Assembly: GCA_016081115.2 (NCBI GenBank)
Contig: CM071929.1
Span: 1,550,001-1,614,000 of the forward strand
Length of the DNA stretch: 64,000 bases
Source: Rehmannia glutinosa
Lineage: Eukaryota > Streptophyta > Magnoliopsida > Lamiales > Orobanchaceae
Direction: 5' to 3'
Shown here: one piece after another, positions 56,914 through 64,000 of the stretch
Layout: each line of letters starts with the position of its first letter
How positions within the stretch are numbered: position 1 is the stretch's first letter
Notes under the pieces: model-generated
What the model saw: the letters and a program-made list of their open reading frames with translations, nothing else
What the model was told of the DNA's origin: nothing
Database searches by the model: none
Made by a program: the position numbers and the translations under genes

Positions 56914-59900
56914 TGAAGCCCCGATTTTCCGAGTTATTAATTGATCCTTATTGTCGTCTATACTTTTGATCGACTATTTTACCGCGTCATTTTGACGAGT
57001 AATCATTAATAATATATACATTTTGTATTTTATTTCATTTTATTTATTTACTTGTGATCATGATTTTTATTAATTCTATTCCTCATTTATGATCACTTGA
57101 TTGATCATTATTACTATTTTTGTATTTATTAGTCACCTTAGAATTTTAAGAGACTATTTATTTTAGAGACTTTTACCTTATAGAATTAAGATTTTGATTT
57201 AGATTAAGTGATCATGAAACTTACAAGTGATCAAGGAAATCACTAATTATTTTGGAGATTGATATATTTCATCTATTATCATCAAATTTGGGACAAAAAA
57301 ATATGGAATTACTATAATACCCTTGAAGTGGACGGCCAACATGGATATTTTTGGAGAAAAAATATCATCCAACTCTTGTACACCTACACCTACACCATAT
57401 ATTAGTCATCTTGTGTATAATTATACCATTAATTCAAACATTATACACATTATCTTATACATCAATTTTATATCATTAAATTCCCCAACATATCCTATTC
57501 TTCCCATCATTCTTCTTATTCCTCTCAACATTCCATTTTGACTCATACCTTGACTCACCTTTTGTCTCCATGCAAGAAACCAAATTCAAGACTTGATCAA
57601 ATTTTCTCTTTCCCCCTCTCCATGTTGGACGGCCATATGGCCTAAATGACCAAAAATTTGGTTCATTTTCACCAACAACTCTCTCTCTCTCTTGTTAACA
57701 ATCCTCCAACTCTTTTCTACCTTTTTTCCTCTTCTTTCTTATACACTTAGAAAATTTCAAGACTTCTTTCTTTCTTCATCAAAAAATTCGAACCAAACCT
57801 ATACTACAAGGTAAGAAATTTCATCTCCAATCCATTTTTGATATCACATTGTTCATCTCTTCCACCTTCTTAACTTAAGTTTGAATTTGGTTTAGAGGTA
57901 CATTTAGAAGACCTTGAAGATTAGAGTTTGATAACATTTTTGAAGAAGGACCTCAAGCTTGAAGGAAACTAGTAGAGCAATTTGGACTACAAGGTAAGAA
58001 TTGAGTACTAGACACCTTCTTTCTTCTTCTTTCTATTTTTTCTTCTTTTTAACACCCCTTTTTCATTTTTGAGAAATAGGGGCTGACCTTAGGTGATTTT
58101 GGAGTTGAGCCAAAATTTCCAATTTTTAAGCTTCAACTAGTCTCCAAACATCTACTACACAAGGTAAAGTGTAGTCCTTCTCCTTTTTTCCTTCTTTTAT
58201 CCTTAATTTTCTCTCATTTTTCTAACTTCAAATTTTTGATATTTCTTGACTTAGGGGCTGACCTTAGAAGCCTCATCCAAAAATTGTGAAATTATCCCTT
58301 TTATTTCACAGTTTCCAATTTTAAGGTGGGTGGAAAAAATATTTTCCAACTTTTAGGTGTTTTGATTAAATGCATGTAGAAAATTTGATCATGAGCCTTG
58401 AGATATATATAATCTATGTATTGCATGTCAATTTTATGTAACAAGTCATGAAAATTCTCAAGAGTTGCTCAAAATTACTATTTATTGAATTTTAGGTGCA
58501 TGCATGTGCAATTTAATGTTTTAATTGATGAATTCTTGTATGTATTGGACATGCATGTGTATGATCTTTAAAATCTATGTTTTGGATGCCTTATAACCTG
58601 GAAAAGTCGAGCATAATTGATTAAATTTCAATTTTGGACTTAAAAATGTAAAAATGGAAAGTTGGTGGACTAAATTGCAAGAAAATGAAAGTTAAAGGAC
58701 CCCTCTGCAAATTTCGAAATTTGGGACTGTACTCAGGTTCAAAAATGACCTTTGGACATTTTAATAAAGTTTTAAGAGTTTTAAGATAAATAAAATCAAC
58801 CTTTAAAAGCCCAAGGACTAGATTGTAAAATTTTGAAAGTTTAAGGGCTACTTTGCAATTTTTAAAACTGTACCAGACCTTAACTTTAAAATTTGAAATT
58901 TTTACTCTTAAGGTACTGGGAATTACATATTTTAAAAGTATTCCAAAAATTCAAGTGGTTAGGGCTTGGAAAACAATTTTTCTAAAATTGAGGGACTAAT
59001 GTGTAAAATACTAAACTTGAGGACCCAAATGAAATTTCCAGGACTTATGCAGTCCATGCACCTGGAAATACTAACGTAACTATAACTTAATTATATTTTT
59101 TACCCAAGGTTCAAATTTCATAACAATTGGACCCCTAAAAGCCTTAAAGGCAATTATTTCAAAATGGGACAAAAATGATATTTTCAAACGTTAAAGGACC
59201 TACACATATTTCTTTTAAAAACTGCTTTTGTCCCAATATCCTACTAACCTTAGTGACATTTTACAACTGGAATCACATTAAAAGCCCTTCCGTTTTGTGA
59301 GTTCCGAATTTTTAAAACTTAAGGTCCGAATTGGCAATTTTTACAAATTTGGGGCCAATGTGAGAATTTTACAAATTCTCGACTTCAAAATTTTAAAAAC
59401 CTGAATCTCTGGACAATTTGGAGAATTTAGGAACTGACCTCTTAATTTTTCAAAGTCGGGATATTTATTTATTCAATTTTTAACCCCAAAAGTGTTAGTT
59501 TTTACAAAACGGGGCTAAATTACAATTTTTCTTTTATAAAGGATCTAACCCAAATTATTTTCTCTTTTACTAAAATAGCCCTAGACCCTCTGACTTGGAG
59601 ATTTAATTAAAGTATTTTATTTTCTCAAAACCCTTGACTTATCGGATCAATTTGGCCGATTAATACCCGATCGCGGAGCGACTTCCTCGCCTTGCGATTT
59701 TGAATCTATAACGGGACTTATGTTCCACCTAATCTTTCAATATATCGAAGATTGCTTATCCTTCCGATGATCATCTTCATCCAAATGCTCCACCAACGCC
59801 ATAATTGCCACTCGCGTTTTTCAAAAATTTTCCTAAAATCGCTTCAATCAATCAATAATACTCATTTGCTGGTTGGATGCTCGTAATTGTAATTACTTTC

Positions 59901-61132
59901 CCGCTCGAGTCAACTTGGTGTGTCGAGCTCACAATCGGAATGGATACGTCGGGGGATGGAACCGGGGCTCGGCCGCTATTCCACTCTTCCGGCCCCATCG
60001 TCCTAATCCCGCAACTGAGGGACGGAGTTTGTCCAAGAGAAGCGGGTCGTAGTACTGATGTATAATCATGATTATGACAGATCCGAGCCTTGCAAGCTCC
60101 ACTGTGGATTTTGTCTTTGCCTACGGAGCGATAAGGTGCGGTCTTGGACCATACTAATCGGGAGTTACAAGGAAGAACGAAGGAATCGCATTGCATCGAT
60201 CCACACGATTCCGGAGTTATCGGACCCATTTTGGTTGACGTTACATTTCCGCACGCAACCGCTACCCGCTGCATTGCATTGGTTGGCGTAATATTTCCGC
60301 ACGCAACCGCTACCTGTTTTGCATTGGTTGGCGCTACAAATTCGCACGCAACCATTAATTGCTTGCATGGGATTGGCGTTACACTTCCGCACGCAATCCT
60401 ACCTGCTTGACTAAATCACATAGTGCAATGTGTGACCATGAACTGCTATTTTCTTGAATCGTATAAATATACTATTGTATTATTTTATCACAACGCTTTA
60501 ATGCGGTGTGAATTCATGCATCATACTCACGCGCGTTTTCATATAAACTGTTTTCTCACATTAACTATATTGCGCCACACTCGCATTACACGATCACCCC
60601 ATCCATCGAGATTTTTGTCTCATCCCCACCGTTTTCAAACCTTAGATGAGGATTTCATTGGAGATGAACCGAAGCTCTGGATTGAGACCTTGTACTACGC
60701 TTATCGATTTACTATTTCTTGTTGTTGATTGGACTCTTTTCTTATGTTGTTGTCGGACTTTTGTATTTCGTTCCATTCGGTTTGTAATTAAGGGGCGTAG
60801 GACCCTTTGACTTTAAGTTACTATTTTGTTGATTTTCGGGTTGTAATTTGGATGATGGATTGTAGACTTTAAGTTGTAACTTGTATCCTTTATTTATTTC
60901 ACGCTATTTGCACTCTGTCTCATTGGGTTCTCGTTGATATTTGTCCGGACTATTTGGTTATTTTATTTAAGTTGTGGATCGTTCGTCGCGTCCCGTTGGG
61001 GCGTGATGATTAAAGTAGTATCGAGCTCGGCTAGTAAGATGGAAACTTACACCGAGCTGACCCGTGATAGGACCCTGGTCCGTGTTTTGGGTAGTACCGC
61101 GACTTGACCAATTAAGTGTGAAATCGATTTCA
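56914..61132 (+). repeat. 5' LTR of the Ty3/gypsy element (4.2 kb)
   Basis: The left end tgaagccccgattttcc resembles the common TGTAGCCCCGATTTTCC start of such LTRs. The right end atttca is followed 2 bp later by the primer site. The interior shows repeated phrases 'ctacaaggtaag' (57802, 57985, 58148) and long colinear 'ttaaaggac...aaatttt' lines. There is no second LTR in the window to confirm the borders. ORFs at 59850-60730 are chance frames in a GC-richer tract. Confidence 0.65.
60231..60415. repeat. Four-unit tandem repeat of 45-48 bp within the gypsy LTR
   Basis: Units start with cgcacgcaa at 60250, 60298, 60343 and 60388. Each is followed by a ctacc/ttaattg and tgcattggttggcg-type block. 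Confidence 0.82.
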
Positions 61133-61134
61133 AA

Positions 61135-61146
61135 TTGGCATAGAAC
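61135..61146 (+). promoter_or_regulatory. Primer-binding site of the gypsy element (altered)
   Basis: ttggcatagaac stands where initiator-Met sites read tggtatcagagc. The position, 2 bp after the LTR, and the following cttattgatatcc context support it. The CAG word is again the altered part. Confidence 0.55.
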
Positions 61147-62281
61147 CGTCTTATTGATATCCGAACTAAGTTAGAACGCATACTTTGAGATTTCATAGTC
61201 ATACTTGTCTTGACTTAGTTGATTCTTGATCGACTTTCTTTATTCATTCTTCCTTATTCTCTTCTTATCTTTCCTCTACCTTTGGTCGATCCGCCTTAGT
61301 TTTGTTTGATCGGGATGGAGCCGACGCCGCCTACATGGTGGGATGTATTCCATGCCCGTCGAGCGGGAATATTAATGGGCACTCGATGATTCATTGGCAG
61401 GGAAAGTGAACGCGCGACCACGTAACTAGCCAGGAGTGCCAACACACAATAGGGACTGACTCGGCGCTTGGCGATGAGCCAAGATGAGAAGAACGAGTGA
61501 CTCTGTCATCAAGGACGCGATAACACCATAAGAGCGGGAGGACCAAATACATAGTATCCAGAACGCCTGGATAACATGCGGGAGAAGATGAAGAGGACAA
61601 GTGACGGCCGAGAAATGGGAGATTGATGCCCGCCTATCCCGTGGCACCGCGAGCGCTTGGAGTGAGACCTCATCAAGCAAATGACGGTCATAGAGGACCT
61701 TACATGTGCCCTAGCTCGAGAGACGCTACACTAGAGGCCGCTTAGCGCCTAATGCTCGCCCATTGCCACCGCCCGAGGCGAGTTCGCACTGACGCCGAGG
61801 AGGATCCCGAGGAGGATCCGATCGACATTGGAGAGCGGAGGCACTTGAGGCTGCTCCACTTGATGAGGCTCGGGGATTCGGCGGTGGTTGGACTTCGTGG
61901 ATTGGCCCGAGGTTGAGGCGCCACCTCAGCCCGACCCAACCCCGATTATGGGCATAGCTGCGAGCAACGATGATGGCGATCTCACTGATTAGTTAGCAGA
62001 TTGTCAGTTTGTACTTTTGTTGTTGTAGCCGTGTATTCCAATGTTGTACCTTACTTTCTTTTGTACTAGATTCGGATGTATTTTGGTTCCGATGTATCTG
62101 ACTTAGTATTGTTGCTGTTGTACTTTGGGTGTATTCAAGTTTTACATTAATGGATATGCCTTTTGCTATTTATTCAGTGTCTTGTGTTTGATGTTACTTT
62201 CCCTGCGACATTCCTTGCTTTACGCGAATAATTATTGTATTCATTTACTCGCGAATCGCAACTAATGCTTCAAGATACAGA
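61147..62281 (+). other. Gypsy leader before gag
   Basis: Non-coding. It includes ggatggagccgacgccgcct at 61314 and a stretch (61380-61940) with scattered short frames on both strands, none resembling a known protein. T-rich runs precede the gag start. Confidence 0.5.
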
Positions 62282-63240
62282 ATGGCAGAACATCGAGGAC
62301 GTGGGAGACCTCGTCGCGTTCCACGAGGAGACGATGATGTACCCAGGGATCGGGTACCCTATCCGGAATTACCACCACCTCCTCCACCTTTGTAGGAGAC
62401 AATCGACCGCACAAGCCTTACAACAAACAAATCTTGGTTTTTATGAGGCAACGCAGCAGCCTCAACCCCGTGCTCCCGAACCCGCCTGCAGAGGCGAACG
62501 ATCGCACGTTGGAGAGATTCTTGCGGTTCGACCCACCAACCTTCTTGGGAGAGAGCCGGACGATGTGAAAGCGAGAAGAATGGATAGTGAAGTGGAGAAT
62601 ATCTTCAATGCTCTTCAATACTCCGACGAGCAGAGTCACACTCGCCGTATTTAAATGCCTGGAATCTATTTTCTTAGAGACGGTGGAAGGCGAGTTGAAA
62701 GGAGATGGGAACAGACGAGTAATCGAACATGGGGAAATTTTTGGCCGAGTTCAATGAACAAAGATATTCGGCGAGTTGTGAAGGAAGCACGCCGAGATGA
62801 ATTTCACAGATTGAGGCAAGGGAATCGACCGTAGCTTAGTACGAGTCCAAATTTCACCGATTGTCCAAGTATGCTCGGGGACAATCGATCGAAGAGGATA
62901 AGCTTTACAAGTTCACTCGAGGATTGAAACTGGAACTTGGAAATAGTTGTTGATCGTTGAGCGGCAACCTACTCACCATGTAAAGCGCGCTCTCCGCATA
63001 GTGAGTCGATCAACCGTATTGGGATGGACTTCAGCAGAGAAAGGCCATCGAACATTCTTAAGAGGACGGTATGTGGGACAGCCATCTAAACCGCCCTTTG
63101 CTAAGTTTTGAAGGGACCGATTAATAAAATAGACAAAGGAAAGAGACCGGTCAAGGAAAGCCGGTCAAGAGTGTGCACATTGCCGTAAATCGGGACATCC
63201 GCCAACAAGCTGTTGGCGTAAACAAGGAAGGTGTTTGACT
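62282..63240 (+). pseudogene. Ty3/gypsy gag (frameshifted)
   Basis: ATG 62282 opens MAEHRGRGRPRRVPRGDDDV, then PYPELPPPPP. After a stop near 62393 the capsid follows in changing frames: RTLERFLRFDPPTFLG (about 62499-62550), VENIFNALQY (about 62595), EARRDEFHRLRQGN (about 62788) and EEDKLYKFTRGLKLEL (about 62894). A complete CCHC knuckle C-x2-C-x4-H-x4-C (CAHCRKSGHPPTSC) lies at 63172-63213. Gag forms the particle and binds element RNA. Breaks every 100-200 bp prevent expression. Confidence 0.8.
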
Positions 63241-63379
63241 TGGTAGTAATCAAGACCAAGTGCAAGATTGCCAAATACGATGGACCGAACTAAATGCAGA
63301 CGCAACCGCGTAAGCCGAAATGGCCAGGGTAATCGGGCAAGGATGCCTACTCGAGCATTTGCACTAGCCCGGACAAGAG

Positions 63380-63745
63380 GCTCCGGAGGCGGATGTGGTG
63401 GAAGGTACGCTTCTAGTATCTAACCACTACGCTAAAATATTGTTCGACCCTGGATCAACGCATTCATTTGTTACACCGCATTTTGTACACAAACCGCATG
63501 CATGCATGGAACATATGCCTATATGTTTAGAAGTGTCAACTCCTATGGGTGCAAGTCGGATAATGAGATATTATCTATAATGCATGCGAAGTTAAGATTC
63601 TTGAGATAAACTTTCTCACGATTTGATCTTATTACCTATATCCGAATACGACGTGATATTGGGAATGAATCGTTATCCGCACACCATGCACAAATGGGAA
63701 TGAATCGTTATCGCACACCATGCACAAATGGATCGCCATAACAAG
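63380..63745 (+). pseudogene. Ty3/gypsy aspartic protease
   Basis: VEGTLLVSNHYAKILFDPGS, then THSFVTPHFVHK at 63398-63505. The active-site triad is DPG where DSG or DTG is usual, a variant I believe occurs in this group. The second conserved region EYDVILGMN (63645-63670) is present but followed by a 35-bp direct duplication. A frame break after 63580 separates the two halves. Confidence 0.78.
63661..63729. repeat. 35-bp direct duplication in the protease gene
   Basis: gggaatgaatcgttat(c)cgcacaccatgcacaaat occurs at 63661-63695 and again at 63696-63729, the second lacking one C. It adds 34 bp and so shifts the frame. Confidence 0.92.
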
Positions 63746-64000
63746 TACATTAAGCTATGTGAACTTAAAACCCGAAGTGGAAATTTCGGGAAGGGCACGA
63801 GTTAAGATTGCCCCAATTATTTCAGCAATAAAAGCGAGGGAGGGCGATCACTAGAGGGGCTCAAGGGTACTTGGCGTTTGTAATTAACAAACCAAGGTTG
63901 AGACACAAATCAACCAAGTACACTGTGAGTGTCGGAATATACGGATGTATTTCCTTTGGATAGGGAATTGAGTTCACCATCGAGGTGTTGCCAGGGACCG
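63746..64000 (+). pseudogene. Protease to reverse-transcriptase linker of the gypsy element (cut by window end)
   Basis: Pieces read YTDVFPLD (about 63938) and EFTIEVLPG (63970-63996), the phrase that precedes Ty3/gypsy reverse transcriptase (DVFP...VEFTIDLxPG). The frame is broken between them. The RT domain itself lies beyond base 64000. Confidence 0.72.

Larger units (their letters stand above)
56914..64000 (+). mobile_element. Ty3/gypsy element (chromovirus-like), 5' part
   Basis: A 4.2 kb LTR, a primer site resembling initiator-Met, a 1.1 kb leader, a gag with CCHC knuckle, a protease with FDPGSTHSF, and the PR-RT linker ending EFTIEVLPG-like appear in the order of Ty3/gypsy. The very long LTR and gag style fit the Tekay/Del group; that placement is inference. 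The window ends at the start of reverse transcriptase. All coding parts are frameshifted. Confidence 0.8.

Noticed and set aside
57323..57541. Small frame MKWTANMDIFGEKISSNSC
   Set aside because: It lies in the gypsy LTR, is low complexity after residue 20, and has no homologue that I recognise.
59852..60728. Frames of 60-167 residues on both strands around 60000
   Set aside because: They fall in the gypsy LTR and its tandem repeats, overlap on opposite strands and resemble no known domain.
61391..61939. Minus-strand frames in the gypsy leader
   Set aside because: Antisense to the element, mutually overlapping and Ser/Arg/Leu-rich without motifs; probably chance frames.

Overview
The window is nuclear DNA of a flowering plant, very probably a eudicot. 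It is AT-rich, has an intron-split cytochrome P450 gene, and is otherwise almost entirely plant transposable elements (Ty1/copia, Ty3/gypsy, LINE, hAT-like, Mutator-like, CACTA-like and Harbinger-like). The style of the copia polyproteins is reminiscent of Lamiales, but that is only an impression. I see no rRNA, tRNA, CRISPR array or prokaryotic operon.

Layout. 1-4000: minus-strand P450 of the CYP724 type (brassinosteroid C-22 hydroxylase group); eight exons are visible and the last lies beyond base 1. The junction of exons 6 and 7 has no usable GT donor. 4000-5057: intergenic with an old LTR relic. 5058-10911: an internally deleted copia element (family 1) with LTRs of about 1.14 kb; its 3' LTR is split by an unclassified insert of about 1.55 kb. 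11006-14414: a CACTA-like end, a Harbinger-type MITE, and an hAT-like element that has swallowed a 5'-truncated LINE. 14415-17447: mostly empty, with one LTR-like stretch and a TA microsatellite. 17448-32979 (minus): two more family-1 interiors in an LTR-interior-LTR-interior-LTR array. Its middle LTR is broken by a second copia family (family 2), which appears both as a perfect solo LTR and as a 3' part plus 3' LTR. The last LTR carries an hAT-like insertion.

33831-37963: a three-level nest of hAT-like elements, a roughly 1 kb foldback pair, and another hAT-like element with a perfect 8-bp target duplication. 37979-54059: a Mutator-like element with TIRs of about 215 bp and a 10-bp target duplication. 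Its transposase lacks the catalytic middle, and it hosts a full-length 13.7 kb family-2 copia element (40003-53688, minus, TSD ccagt). 54060-56913: intergenic with degraded repeats. 56914-64000: the 5' part of a Ty3/gypsy element with a 4.2 kb LTR, cut by the window end at the start of reverse transcriptase.

Most notable points. (1) Family-2 copia elements carry an extra sense gene between pol and the 3' LTR, with its own TATA box and leader. (2) The two family-2 LTR copies at 21156-22731 and 27087-28644 differ almost only at CAG/CTG sites, a pattern that looks like CHG-methylation-linked sequencing error rather than evolution. (3) Both of these LTR copies are followed by the same target duplication and the same flank, which suggests a solo-LTR allele joined to a full-length allele. 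All element coding regions are broken, except that the LINE fragment keeps one long frame. Inferences are labelled as such in each entry.
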